A stretch of DNA of 54,320 nt from Actinomycetota bacterium. Lineage in GTDB: Bacteria; Actinomycetota; Geothermincolia; Fen-727; Anoxymicrobiaceae. Position 1 is the stretch's first letter, and every line of letters begins with the position of its first letter. The stretch is from assembly GCA_018831265.1 (NCBI GenBank), contig JAHJCO010000017.1:1-54320 (forward strand). The letters run 5' to 3'. This document shows positions 29,499 through 38,914 of the stretch, piece after piece. The notes under the pieces are model-generated. The model was not told where the DNA came from, ran no database searches, and saw only the letters and a program-made list of their open reading frames with translations. Made by a program: the position numbers and the translations under genes.

Positions 29499-31094
29499 TT
29501 GACAGCTGAACACGGCTACAGGGTGCTGGTGGCGGAGAAGATATCCGCCGACGGCGTGGACAAGCTCAAGGAGTCGTTCCAGGTGGACTACTTCGAGCGC
29601 ATGTCGCGCGAAGACCTCCTGGATTCTATCGCCGAGTACGACGGGCTGGTGGTGCGCAGCGGGACGAAGGTAGACGCCGAGGTGATAGCGAAGGCGGATA
29701 ACCTCAAGGTCATCGGCCGCGCCGGCATAGGCGTGGACAACATCGATCTGGATGCCGCGACCAAGAAGGGCATCCTGGTCGCCAACGTGCCGGAGAGCAA
29801 CATCATAAGCGCCGCCGAGCACACCATGGCGATGATAATGGCCGCGGCGCGGAACATCCCTGCCGCGAACGCCTCGCTGGCCCGCGGGGAGTGGAACCGC
29901 GGGGAGTTCCAGGGTGTGGAGCTGTACGGAAAGACCCTGGGGATAATAGGCATCGGCCGCATCGGGGCGCTGGTGGCCGAGCGCGCCAGCGCCTTCGGGA
30001 TGAAGCTCATCGGCTACGATCCGTTCATAGCCGCGCAGAAGGCCAAGCAGCTCGGCGTCGAGATGAAGCCGAACATCGAGGAGGTCCTGAGGGAAGCGGA
30101 CTTCGTGACCCTGCACGTTCCGCGTACCAATGACACCTTCCACATGATAGGCCCCGAGCAGCTGGCGCTGATGAAGCCGGGAGCGAGGGTCGTGAACGTC
30201 TCGCGCGGCGGCGTCCTGGACGAGGACGCCCTGGCCCGCGCCATCAGGGACGGTACGGTCGCCGGTGCGGCCCTGGACGTCTTCGAGTGCGAGCCGCCCG
30301 GGGAGAGCGAGCTCTGCTCCATGAGAAAGGTCGTGGTGACGCCACACCTGGGGGCGAGCACGTCGGAGGCGCAGTACAAGGCAGGCGTGGCGATAGCCGA
30401 CCAGGTCATCGCGGGGCTCACCGGGGGGTTCGTGAGCGGCGCGGTGAACATTGCCATGCCCCACAAGGAGGTCGTCGAAGCCCTGCGCCCCTACATGCCG
30501 CTGTGCGAGAAGCTGGGCAAGCTGTTCATGAACCTGACCCACGGGGCGATCGGCGACATAGAGTTCGAGATAGTGGGCGCCATCAGCGAGTACGATACCT
30601 CGCTGCTCACGGTCGCCTTCCTGAAAGGGTTCTTCGAGAACATCTCCATGGATACCGTGTCCTACGTGAACGCGCCGATACTGGCCATAGAGCGTGGGAT
30701 ACAGGTCAAGGAGAGCAAGAGCCGCCAGTCGCGCGACTACGTGAATTTGATAATGGTGACGGCGGAGGTGAACGGCTCGGAGGTCACGGCCGGGGCCACC
30801 CTGGTGGGCATGAACCAGGAGGTGTTCGTCAACGTCCTGGACTTCGACATTGAGATCGCGCCCAGCAGGTACATGGCCTTCGTGCGTTACGAGGACCGGC
30901 CGGGCATGATCGGCAGGGTCGGAACGGTCCTGGGTGACCACGGGATAAACATCTCGGGGCTGCAGGTGGGGCGCAGGAGCGTGGAAGGCGACGCGGGCAT
31001 GGGCCTGAACCTGGACAGCCCGCTCGAGCAGCAGATCATCTCCGAGCTCTGTGCCCAGGAGGGTATCAGGGAGACCCGATTCATCATTCTCTGA
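29499..31094 (+). CDS. serA: D-3-phosphoglycerate dehydrogenase
   Basis: 531 residues, TTG start with GGGAGAG upstream. Catalytic Rossmann domain (GIIGIGRIGALVAERASAFG; catalytic Arg/Glu in VNVSRGGVLDEDAL; His in TPHLGASTSEAQ). The ASB intervening domain and C-terminal ACT domain (MAFVRYEDRPGMIGRVGTVLGDHGINI) mark the long, serine-regulated form. First step of serine synthesis, which supplies one-carbon units to folate. No serB is seen. Confidence 0.95.
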   Translation: MTAEHGYRVLVAEKISADGVDKLKESFQVDYFERMSREDLLDSIAEYDGLVVRSGTKVDAEVIAKADNLKVIGRAGIGVDNIDLDAATKKGILVANVPESNIISAAEHTMAMIMAAARNIPAANASLARGEWNRGEFQGVELYGKTLGIIGIGRIGALVAERASAFGMKLIGYDPFIAAQKAKQLGVEMKPNIEEVLREADFVTLHVPRTNDTFHMIGPEQLALMKPGARVVNVSRGGVLDEDALARAIRDGTVAGAALDVFECEPPGESELCSMRKVVVTPHLGASTSEAQYKAGVAIADQVIAGLTGGFVSGAVNIAMPHKEVVEALRPYMPLCEKLGKLFMNLTHGAIGDIEFEIVGAISEYDTSLLTVAFLKGFFENISMDTVSYVNAPILAIERGIQVKESKSRQSRDYVNLIMVTAEVNGSEVTAGATLVGMNQEVFVNVLDFDIEIAPSRYMAFVRYEDRPGMIGRVGTVLGDHGINISGLQVGRRSVEGDAGMGLNLDSPLEQQIISELCAQEGIRETRFIIL

Positions 31095-31105
31095 GCGGGG
31101 GAGCC

Positions 31106-32611
31106 ATGGGCGACCGAGTCTACATCTTCGATACGACGCTGAGGGACGGCGAGCAGTCGCCCGGCATCAGCCTTGGAGTGCGTGAGAAGCTGGAGATCGC
31201 CGAGCAGCTCCAGCGCCTGGGCGTGGATATCATCGAGGCGGGTTTCCCGGCCACCAGCCAGGGAGACTTCGAGGCGGTCGGCCAGATCGCCGAGAAGATC
31301 TCAGGGTCCACCGTCTGCGCCCTGGCGAGGGCGCATCCGCAGGACATCGACCGTGCCTGGGAGGCGGTCAAGGGGGCCGCAAGGCCGCGCATCCATACCT
31401 TTGTGAGCACCTCGGACATACACCTGGAGCACCAGCTGCACAAGAGCCGGGAAGAGGTCCTTCAGATGGCCCGCGAGTCTGTGAGAAGGGCCCGGGGATA
31501 CTGCGAGGACGTCGAGTTCAGCCCCATGGACGCGAGCCGCAGCGACCCGGAGTACCTCTACCGGGTGCTGGAGGCGGCGATAGAGGAGGGCGCGGGCACC
31601 CTGAACATACCGGACACGGTCGGGTACGCGGTTCCCGACGAGTTCGGTGCACTCATCCGGGGGATCCTCGAGAACGTGCGGGGAGCCCGCGACGTGGTGA
31701 TAAGCGTCCACTGCCACAACGACCTGGGGCTCGCGGTCGCGAACTCGCTCGCTGCATGCGAGGCCGGGGCGCGGCAGGTGGAGTGCGCGATCAACGGGCT
31801 GGGGGAGCGCGCGGGGAATGCCAGCCTCGAGGAGCTGGTGATGACTCTGAAGGTCCGGCACGACCGCATCGGGCTGGTAACCGGGATCAATCCAGTGGAG
31901 ATAAGCAGGACCAGCCGTTTGGTGAGCCTGCTTACCGGCTACCCGGTACAGCCCAACAAGGCGATAGTGGGGAAGAACGCGTTCGCCCACGAGTCGGGTA
32001 TACACCAGGACGGTGTGCTGAAGGAGCGCACCACCTACGAGATCATGGACGCCTCCAGCGTCGGGCTCATAGAGAGCGACATCGTGCTCGGCAAGCACTC
32101 CGGGCGGCACGCGCTCAAGGAGCAGCTGGAGAGGCTGGGTTACTACCTGAACGAGGACGAGCTCAACGAGGCGTTCGCGCGCTTCAAGGAGCTGGCGGAC
32201 AAGAAAGGCTCGCTGTCGGGCGGGGACATCGAGGCGGTCGCCCTGGAGTACATACGCACCGAGGGGCAGGACTGGAAGCTGACCGGGTACGAGGTGCACA
32301 GCGGCGGACACGAGGCGCCGCCGAGCGCCACCGTCACCCTGGAGCGCGAGGGTCGGCACGTGACCGAGAGGGCCATCGGGGACGGCATGGTGGACGCGGC
32401 GTGCAAGGCCATCAGGACGGCGCTCGGCGTCGACGCCAGGCTGATCTCCTTCACGGTGGAGGCGATCACCGAGGGGCTGGACTCCCTGGGGGACGTGACC
32501 ATACAGCTGGATATCGAGGGGCGCCGCGTGGTGGGGAGGGGCGTCTCCACGGATATCGTCGAGGCGTCGGCCCGCGCCTACATAAACGCGGTAAACAAGG
32601 TCCTGAGATGA
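31106..32611 (+). CDS. leuA: 2-isopropylmalate synthase
   Basis: 501 residues. DTTLRDGEQSPGISL, metal-binding HCHNDLGLAVANSLAA and AINGLGERAGNASLEE, HQDGVLK, then the C-terminal regulatory LeuA dimer domain (residues about 375-500). Condenses acetyl-CoA with 2-oxoisovalerate. ATGA overlap with leuC. The HxDGxxK motif and SIGLxxS-type sequence support LeuA over homocitrate synthase. Confidence 0.93.
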   Translation: MGDRVYIFDTTLRDGEQSPGISLGVREKLEIAEQLQRLGVDIIEAGFPATSQGDFEAVGQIAEKISGSTVCALARAHPQDIDRAWEAVKGAARPRIHTFVSTSDIHLEHQLHKSREEVLQMARESVRRARGYCEDVEFSPMDASRSDPEYLYRVLEAAIEEGAGTLNIPDTVGYAVPDEFGALIRGILENVRGARDVVISVHCHNDLGLAVANSLAACEAGARQVECAINGLGERAGNASLEELVMTLKVRHDRIGLVTGINPVEISRTSRLVSLLTGYPVQPNKAIVGKNAFAHESGIHQDGVLKERTTYEIMDASSVGLIESDIVLGKHSGRHALKEQLERLGYYLNEDELNEAFARFKELADKKGSLSGGDIEAVALEYIRTEGQDWKLTGYEVHSGGHEAPPSATVTLEREGRHVTERAIGDGMVDAACKAIRTALGVDARLISFTVEAITEGLDSLGDVTIQLDIEGRRVVGRGVSTDIVEASARAYINAVNKVLR

Positions 32612-33864
32612 GTCGGACAAGGCGGATACTCGCCGAGCACGCCGGGCTGGACGAGGCGGCGCCGGGCGCGTTTCTCGAGGTGCCGGTAGACCTGGTCCTG
32701 GCCAACGATGTTACCGCGCCCCTGGCAATACAGGAGTTCGGCCGGCTTGGCAGGGAGACGGTCTTCGATCCCGCCAGGGTGGTGCTGGTGCTCGACCACT
32801 TCACCCCCAACCGGGACGTGGCCTCGGCCGAGCAGTGCGCCGGGGTCCGACGCTTCGCGCTCGAGCACGGGATCGAGCGATTCTATGACTGCGGGGAGGT
32901 CGGCATCGAGCACGTGCTCCTGCCCGAGGAGGGGCTTGTCCGGCCCGGGGACGTCATCATCGGTGCCGACAGCCACACCTGCACCTACGGGGCGCTGGGT
33001 GCATTCGCGACCGGGATGGGCTCTACCGATGTGGGGGCCGCCATGGGCACGGGCGAGACCTGGATCAAGGTCCCGGAGGCCATCGAGGTGTTGCTGACCG
33101 GCAGGCCGAGGCGCTGGGTCGGGGGCAAGGACGTGATACTCCACCTGATCGGCGCGCTCGGAGTGGACGGGGCGACGTACCGATCGCTCGAGTTCACCGG
33201 GGAGGGCGTCTCCGCGCTGAGCGTGGAGGGCAGGCTCACCATAGCCAATATGGTTATCGAGGCTGGCGCCAAGAACGGGATATTCCCGGTCGACGGGCAG
33301 GCCGTCGACTTTCTCGCCTCCGTGGGGGTGGACGCCGTCGCGGCCCCTGTCGAGCCGGACCGCTTCGGGTACTCCGGGGAGATGACGGTCGACCTCTCGG
33401 CGCTGGAGCCGCAGGTCGCACTCCCTTCGCTCCCCGAGAACGCGGTGGCGGTGGGGGAGGCGCCTACCGTCCGGCTGGACCAGGTCGTCATAGGGTCCTG
33501 CACCAACGGCCGCATGGAGGACCTGCGCTCGGCGGCGGAGGTCCTCAAGGGAAACCGAGCGGCTCCGGGCCTCAGGCTAATCGTGATACCGGGAAGCGCC
33601 AGGGTCTACCGGCAGGCGCTGGACGAGGGGCTGTTCGACGTGTTCCTGGACGCGGGCGCCGTGATCTCGCCGCCCACCTGCGGGCCGTGCCTCGGGGGAC
33701 ACATGGGAGTGCTTGCCGCCGGCGAGAAGGCCCTTTCGACGACCAACCGGAACTTCGTAGGGAGGATGGGGCACCGCGACAGCGAGGTCTACCTCTCGAA
33801 TCCCGCCGTGGCGGCCGCCTCGGCGGTAACCGGCTCCATCACGGACCCCGGGGAGATAGTATGA
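32608..33864 (+). CDS. leuC: 3-isopropylmalate dehydratase large subunit
   Basis: 418 residues. Ligand motifs GADSHTCTYGALGAFATGMGSTD and CGPCLGGHMGV plus IGSCTNGRMEDL. Differs clearly from paralogue 1 at 20576 outside these motifs. Its position between leuA and leuD makes the isopropylmalate role likely. It overlaps both neighbours by 4 bases. Confidence 0.92.
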   Translation: MSRTRRILAEHAGLDEAAPGAFLEVPVDLVLANDVTAPLAIQEFGRLGRETVFDPARVVLVLDHFTPNRDVASAEQCAGVRRFALEHGIERFYDCGEVGIEHVLLPEEGLVRPGDVIIGADSHTCTYGALGAFATGMGSTDVGAAMGTGETWIKVPEAIEVLLTGRPRRWVGGKDVILHLIGALGVDGATYRSLEFTGEGVSALSVEGRLTIANMVIEAGAKNGIFPVDGQAVDFLASVGVDAVAAPVEPDRFGYSGEMTVDLSALEPQVALPSLPENAVAVGEAPTVRLDQVVIGSCTNGRMEDLRSAAEVLKGNRAAPGLRLIVIPGSARVYRQALDEGLFDVFLDAGAVISPPTCGPCLGGHMGVLAAGEKALSTTNRNFVGRMGHRDSEVYLSNPAVAAASAVTGSITDPGEIV

Positions 33865-34358
33865 ACGGCTCGGTTCTGCAGGGCAGGGCCCACAAGCTGG
33901 GCGACCATGTGAACACGGACCTCATCATACCGGCGACCTACCTGGTCTCGACCGACCCGGCTGAGCTGGGCAAGCACCTCATGGAGGGGCTGGACCCCGA
34001 CTTCGTCGGCAGGGTCCGGCCGGGAGATATGATCGTGGCGGGCGAGAACTTCGGGAGCGGGTCCAGCAGGGAGCACGCGCCGCTGGCAATAAAGGGCGCG
34101 GGGATCTCATGCGTGATAGCCAGCTCTTTCGCGCGCATCTTCTTCAGGAACGCCGTGAATGCGGGGCTCCCCATCCTGGAGTCGCCCGAGGCGGTGGAAT
34201 CCATACAGGAAGGGGACCAGCTGGTGGTAGACCTGGCCCGGGGCCGCATAGAGGACACCACGGCTTCGGTCGACTTCCCGGTCCCGGCATACCCCGAGTT
34301 CATGCGTCGTATAATGGACGCCGGTGGGCTGATAGACCACCTGAAATCGAGGGCATAG
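33861..34358 (+). CDS. leuD: 3-isopropylmalate dehydratase small subunit
   Basis: 165 residues. [59 protein letters not shown]. It carries the YLVST specificity loop seen in LeuD proteins. Start overlaps the leuC stop. Confidence 0.92.
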   Translation: MNGSVLQGRAHKLGDHVNTDLIIPATYLVSTDPAELGKHLMEGLDPDFVGRVRPGDMIVAGENFGSGSSREHAPLAIKGAGISCVIASSFARIFFRNAVNAGLPILESPEAVESIQEGDQLVVDLARGRIEDTTASVDFPVPAYPEFMRRIMDAGGLIDHLKSRA

Positions 34359-34385
34359 CGCCGTTATTTCGCAGCATGCGGCCAA

Positions 34386-34420
34386 AGTGTAGCAGAAGTG
34401 CCTGACCCTTTTGCTACACT
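34386..34420. repeat. CTGA-core hairpin between leuD and leuB
   Basis: 12-nt arm AGTGTAGCAGAA, core GTGCCTGACCC and arm TTTTGCTACACT; all 12 positions pair with one G-T. Core is the reverse complement of the one in gatA, but the GAA/TTT positions next to the loop are kept. Confidence 0.8.
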
Positions 34421-34446
34421 CTTGTTACATAGACCAGGGAGATGAC

Positions 34447-35508
34447 TTGCACAAGATAGCCGTCATACCGGGAGACGGGACGGGCCCGGAGGTCGTAGCG
34501 GAGGGCCTCAAGGTCCTCGAGGCGGCGGGTGACGCCTGCGGTTTCAACTTCGAGCTGCAGGAGTTCGACTTCGGGGGCGACCGGTACCTGGCCACCGGCG
34601 AGACGCTGCCGGAGGGCGCGATCGAGGAGATGAAGGCGTTTAACGCCATATACCTCGGGGCGATCGGCCACCCCGATGTCCGGCCGGGCATACTCGAGCA
34701 CGGTATCCTGCTCGCGCTCCGTTTCGCCCTCGACCAGTATATCAACCTGCGCCCGGTGAAGCTGTACCCCGGGGTCGACTGCCCCCTGAAGGACAAGGGG
34801 CCCGAGGACATCGACCTGGTGGTGGTCAGGGAGAACACCGAGGGGCTCTACGTGGGCACCGGCGGGTTCGCCCGCAAGGGGACCGACCAGGAGATCGCCA
34901 CCCAGGTGTCTGTGAACACCCGCATGGGCGTCGAGCGGTGCATCCGCTACGCGTTCGAGCTGTGCCGCGAGCGCGACATGGAGAAGAAGCTCACCCTCTG
35001 CGGCAAGACCAACGTGCTCACCTACGCCCACGACCTCTGGGAGAGAGTCTTCAACGAGGTCGCCTCTGAATACCCCGACGTGACCACCGACTACGCGCAC
35101 GTGGACGCAATATGCATGTGGTTCGTGAAGAACCCGGAGTGGTTCGACGTGGTGGTCACCGACAACATGTTCGGGGACATCATCACCGATCTGGGGGCGA
35201 TGATACAGGGTGGCATGGGGATCGCCGCCGGCGGCAACATAAACCCGTCGGGTACCTCAATGTTCGAGCCGATCGGGGGCTCGGCGCCCAAGTACACGGG
35301 TCAGAACGTCATAAACCCGCTGGCCGCCATAGCGGCGGTACAGATGATGCTGGATTTCCTCGGTGAGAAGCAGGCGGCGGCCCTGGTGGAGGGTGCCATC
35401 GTCAAGGCGCTTTCCTCGGGCGATATCAAGAGCCTCTCCGCCGGGAAGATGGGCATGGGTACCCGCGAGGTCGGTGACCTGGTGGCCGGCTACGTAACAG
35501 AAGGGTGA
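34447..35508 (+). CDS. leuB: 3-isopropylmalate dehydrogenase
   Basis: 353 residues from a TTG with AGGGAG about 8 bases upstream; further in-frame codons upstream run into the repeat. [42 protein letters not shown] (isopropylmalate-type loop), [30 protein letters not shown] and [12 protein letters not shown]. Oxidatively decarboxylates isopropylmalate and may also serve methylmalate in the citramalate route. Its stop codon is inside a hairpin repeat. Confidence 0.9.
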   Translation: MHKIAVIPGDGTGPEVVAEGLKVLEAAGDACGFNFELQEFDFGGDRYLATGETLPEGAIEEMKAFNAIYLGAIGHPDVRPGILEHGILLALRFALDQYINLRPVKLYPGVDCPLKDKGPEDIDLVVVRENTEGLYVGTGGFARKGTDQEIATQVSVNTRMGVERCIRYAFELCRERDMEKKLTLCGKTNVLTYAHDLWERVFNEVASEYPDVTTDYAHVDAICMWFVKNPEWFDVVVTDNMFGDIITDLGAMIQGGMGIAAGGNINPSGTSMFEPIGGSAPKYTGQNVINPLAAIAAVQMMLDFLGEKQAAALVEGAIVKALSSGDIKSLSAGKMGMGTREVGDLVAGYVTEG

Positions 35509-35537
35509 AAGAAAACCTCAGACCATTTCTTTCACCC
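35503..35537. repeat. CTGA-core hairpin over the leuB stop codon
   Basis: Perfect 12-bp stem GGGTGAAAGAAA/TTTCTTTCACCC with loop ACCTCAGACCA. The TGA of leuB (35506-35508) forms part of the left arm. Confidence 0.85.
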
Positions 35538-35553
35538 GGGTATCAGTCGTGCC

Positions 35554-35621
35554 GATGGTGAAAGAAATGGTCTGAGGTAAAGTTTCAGATGGTGAAAGAA
35601 ATGGTCTGAGGTAAAGTTTCA
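35554..35621. repeat. Exact 34-bp tandem duplication of a CTGA-core hairpin
   Basis: Two identical 34-bp units (35554-35587, 35588-35621), each with GTGAAAGAAA, core TGGTCTGAGGT and AAAGTTTCA. The core is the reverse complement of the loop at 35515, so the site holds three copies in both orientations between leuB and ilvE. Confidence 0.85.
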
Positions 35622-35645
35622 CGAGAAGGGAGCGGGAGCAGAGAG

Positions 35646-36521
35646 ATGGGATTACAGGTCTACATCGACGGAAGGTTCGTGGACGAGGACGACGCGAAGG
35701 TGTCGGTCTACGACCACGGTCTGCTGTACGGGGACGGGGTCTTCGAGGGCATCCGGGTGTACAACCGCCGGCTGTTCATGATGGACGAGCACCTCAAGCG
35801 GCTTTACAACGGCGCGAAGGTGATACGCCTGGAGATACCCATGGAGCCCGGCGATCTCAAGGACAAGGTCCGCGAGACCGTCCGCATCAACGACATAAGC
35901 GACGGTTACGTGCGCCTGGTGGTGACCAGGGGCAAAGGCGACCTCGGTCTCTCCCCGTCGAAGTGCGCCGACCCCAACATCATAATCATCGCGGCCACCA
36001 TCAAGATCTACCCCGAAGAGGTGTACATGAGGGGCCTCAACGTGGTGACGGTGTCCACGCGGCGCAACAATCCCGATTCGCTGAGCCCGCAGATAAAGTC
36101 GCTCAACTACCTCAACCACATCCTCGCGCACCTGGAGGTACTTCACGCGGGCGCCGACGAGGGGCTGGTGCTCAACGACGGCGGGTACGTGACCGAGTGC
36201 GTGGTGGACAACTTCTTCATAGTCGTCAACGGCGTGATACTCACCCCGCCCACCAACGCGGGAGCGCTGAACGGCATCACCAGGCTCGTGGTCTTCAACC
36301 TGGCCAAAGAGCACAACATGGAGATCCGGGAGGAGAACCTCTCCCTGGTGGAGTGCTACACGGCGGACGAGGCGTTCCTGACCGGCACCGCGGCCGAGGT
36401 CGCGCCCGTGACACACATCGACGAGAGACCGATCGGGGACGGGAAGCCGGGGCCCTTCACCACGCGCCTGATGGAGGCGTTCAAGGAGCTCAAGGAGAAC
36501 TACGGCACGCCCATCGACTAG
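35646..36521 (+). CDS. ilvE: Branched-chain amino acid aminotransferase (class IV)
   Basis: 291 residues. Fold-type IV PLP protein: YDHGLLYGDGVFEGIRVYN, PLP Lys in SPQIKSLNYLNHILA, VTECVVDNFFIV and EAFLTGTAAEVAPV. Last step of Val, Leu and Ile synthesis with glutamate as amino donor. D-amino-acid transaminases share the fold, but the operon supports IlvE. Confidence 0.92.
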   Translation: MGLQVYIDGRFVDEDDAKVSVYDHGLLYGDGVFEGIRVYNRRLFMMDEHLKRLYNGAKVIRLEIPMEPGDLKDKVRETVRINDISDGYVRLVVTRGKGDLGLSPSKCADPNIIIIAATIKIYPEEVYMRGLNVVTVSTRRNNPDSLSPQIKSLNYLNHILAHLEVLHAGADEGLVLNDGGYVTECVVDNFFIVVNGVILTPPTNAGALNGITRLVVFNLAKEHNMEIREENLSLVECYTADEAFLTGTAAEVAPVTHIDERPIGDGKPGPFTTRLMEAFKELKENYGTPID

Positions 36522-36545
36522 GTTTGCCGACAGCGAGGCGGTACA

Positions 36546-38120
36546 TTGCCACAGGTCTACCTGTACGACACCACACTCAGGGACGGGGCCGCCCGGGAGG
36601 GCGTAAGCTTCTCCCTCGAGGACAAGATTAAGATACTGAAGCACCTGGACGCCTTCGGCATGCACTACGTAGAGGGCGGTTACCCGGCGAGCAATCCCAA
36701 GGACCTGGAGTTCTTCAACGCCGCCGCCGGCCTCGAGCTTAAGAACTCGAAGCTGGTGGCGTTCGGCTCCACCCGGCGCGCGCTGACCTCGGCCTCCCGC
36801 GACAAGGAGATGAAGGCCCTCGCCGCCTCCGGTGCCCCGGTCGCATGCATATTCGGCAAGGCCTGGGACCTGCACGTGGAGACCGCGCTTCGCACCTCGC
36901 TGGACGAGAACCTCTACATGATCGGCGAGTCCGTGAAGTACCTGAAGAAGAAGGGCATGGAGGTCGTCTTCGACGCTGAGCACTTCTTCGACGCCCACGC
37001 GGAGAACCCGCGCTATGCCATGCAGGTCCTGGAGGCCGCCGCCGAGGCGGGAGCGGACTGGATCGTGCTCTGCGACACCAACGGAGGCAAGCTTCCCTCC
37101 GACGTCGAGAGGGTCGTGCGCGAGGTGCGCGCCAGGATCGAGACCCCCCTGGGAATACACGCCCACAACGACGCCGACTGCGCCGTGGCCAACACCTTCA
37201 CCGCGGTAGCGCAGGGGGCCACCATGGTCCACGGCACCGTCAACGGCTACGGTGAGCGCTGCGGCAACGCGAACCTGTGCTCGGTTATCCCGGGGCTGGT
37301 CCTGAAGATGGGCGTCGATTGCCTGCCCGCCGAGAACCTCGCCGGCCTCACCGACCTCTCGCACTACGTCAGCGAGCTGGCCAACATCACCCCGGACGCT
37401 CATCAGCCGTACGTCGGGCTGAGCGCCTTCGCCCACAAGGGCGGCATCCACGCCAGCGCCGTCAGCAAGGAGGCCCGCACCTACGAGCACATAAGGCCGG
37501 ACCTGGTGGGCAACATACAGCACATCGTGGTCTCCGAGCTGGCGGGGAAATCCACCCTCATAATCAAGGCCGGGGAGATGGGCATAGACCTGGACTCCGA
37601 GCCCGCCAAGGTCACGGACATCCTCAAGCAGGTGAAGGACCTGGAGCACGTGGGTTACCAGTTCGAGGCCGCGGACGGCTCCTTCGAGATACTGGTGCGC
37701 AAGAGCCTGGGCACCCACAAGCAGTTCTTCCGGCTGGAGTCGTTCAGGGTCATCATGGAGAAGCGCGAGGACGGCCGTGTGATGACTGAGGCCACGGTCA
37801 AGATCCACGTCGGGGGCAGGAGGCTCATCGCCACGGCCGAGGGCAACGGCCCGGTGAACGCCCTGGACCGCGCCATCCGCATCGCCATCGGCCGCTCGTA
37901 CCCCGCCCTCAAGGACATCGAGCTCACCGACTACAAGGTCAGGGTGCTCGACGAGAAGAAGGGTACGGCCGCGATCACCAGGGTCCTCATCGAGACCACG
38001 GACGGGGAGAAGTCCTGGGGGACCATCGGGGTCTCCGAGAACATCATCGAGGCCTCCTGGCAGGCGCTGGTCGACTCCATCGAGTACGGCCTTACCCACC
38101 AGAGGCGGCACGAAGAGTAG
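36546..38120 (+). CDS. cimA: (R)-citramalate synthase
   Basis: 524 residues, TTG start. DTTLRDGAAREGVSFSLEDKIKIL and EGGYPASNPKD, HAHNDADCAVANTFTAVAQGA, NGYGERCGNANL, GLSAFAHKGGIHASAV, then a LeuA-type regulatory domain. The Ala-Ala-Arg in the first motif and the GGYPASNPKD loop mark the CimA/DUF-type 2-isopropylmalate-like family. Condenses acetyl-CoA and pyruvate, giving 2-oxobutyrate for isoleucine without threonine deaminase; no ilvA is seen. Confidence 0.92.
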   Translation: MPQVYLYDTTLRDGAAREGVSFSLEDKIKILKHLDAFGMHYVEGGYPASNPKDLEFFNAAAGLELKNSKLVAFGSTRRALTSASRDKEMKALAASGAPVACIFGKAWDLHVETALRTSLDENLYMIGESVKYLKKKGMEVVFDAEHFFDAHAENPRYAMQVLEAAAEAGADWIVLCDTNGGKLPSDVERVVREVRARIETPLGIHAHNDADCAVANTFTAVAQGATMVHGTVNGYGERCGNANLCSVIPGLVLKMGVDCLPAENLAGLTDLSHYVSELANITPDAHQPYVGLSAFAHKGGIHASAVSKEARTYEHIRPDLVGNIQHIVVSELAGKSTLIIKAGEMGIDLDSEPAKVTDILKQVKDLEHVGYQFEAADGSFEILVRKSLGTHKQFFRLESFRVIMEKREDGRVMTEATVKIHVGGRRLIATAEGNGPVNALDRAIRIAIGRSYPALKDIELTDYKVRVLDEKKGTAAITRVLIETTDGEKSWGTIGVSENIIEASWQALVDSIEYGLTHQRRHEE

Positions 38121-38127
38121 GAGCGCC

Positions 38128-38880
38128 ATGAGGCTTGTGCGGTTCATGCACGGGGGCCGGACGGGGTACGGGGTCCATGACGGCGAGAAGGTGTACGCCA
38201 CCTGCTGGGAGCCGTTCGACCGCATAGAGGAGGAGCCGCAGCCCCTCGAGGAGTCGGATGTGACGATGCTGGCCCCCAGCGTGCCCAGCAAGATAGTGGC
38301 GGTCGGCCTGAACTACTCCGACCACGCCGCCGAGTTTGGCCTGGAGATACCCGAGGAGCCCGTACTGTTCCTGAAGGCCTCCAGCACACTGCTCGACCCG
38401 GGGGGAGCCGTCGTCTACCCGGCCCAGTCCCTGAGGGTGGACTACGAGGCCGAACTGGCGGTGGTCATGGGCGCCGAGGCCCGGTCGCTGTCCGAGGACG
38501 AGGCCCCGGGTGCGGTGCTGGGTTACACCTGCGGACTGGATATGACGGCGCGCGACCTTCAACTCAAGGACGGCCAGTGGACCCGCGCGAAGAACTTCGA
38601 CACCTTCTGCCCGCTCGGCCCCTGGGTGGAGACGGACCTTGACCCGGGTGACCTGGCCATAGAGCTGAGGCTGAACGGTGAGGTACGGCAGTCATCGGGC
38701 ACGTCCAGGATGATATTCGGTGTCCCCGCCCTGGTCTCGTTCATCTCGGGAGTGATGACGCTGTACCCGGGCGACGTGATCCTCACCGGGACGCCGCCGG
38801 GGGTGGGGGAGGTCCGGAGGGGGGACGAGGTCTCGATGACCATCGAGGGAATCGGCACCCTGTCGGTGACGATATCCTGA
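38128..38880 (+). CDS. Fumarylacetoacetate hydrolase family protein
   Basis: 250 residues. VGLNYSDHAAEFG, PVLFLKASSTLLDPG, metal ligands in YEAELAVVMG, GYTCGLDMTARDLQ and TGTPPGVGEVRRGD. Family members hydrolyse, decarboxylate or isomerise beta-keto acids. It ends the amino acid operon 7 bases after cimA, so a clean-up role on a keto acid (for example oxaloacetate decarboxylase or tautomerase type) is conceivable; this is inference. Confidence 0.88.
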   Translation: MRLVRFMHGGRTGYGVHDGEKVYATCWEPFDRIEEEPQPLEESDVTMLAPSVPSKIVAVGLNYSDHAAEFGLEIPEEPVLFLKASSTLLDPGGAVVYPAQSLRVDYEAELAVVMGAEARSLSEDEAPGAVLGYTCGLDMTARDLQLKDGQWTRAKNFDTFCPLGPWVETDLDPGDLAIELRLNGEVRQSSGTSRMIFGVPALVSFISGVMTLYPGDVILTGTPPGVGEVRRGDEVSMTIEGIGTLSVTIS

Positions 38881-38914
38881 CCAATGACCCGGTGGCCGAG
38901 ACGGTGGTGGTGAC

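Noticed and set aside
35652..38291. 879-residue reverse frame opposite ilvE and cimA
   Set aside because: Antisense shadow of two well-supported enzymes.
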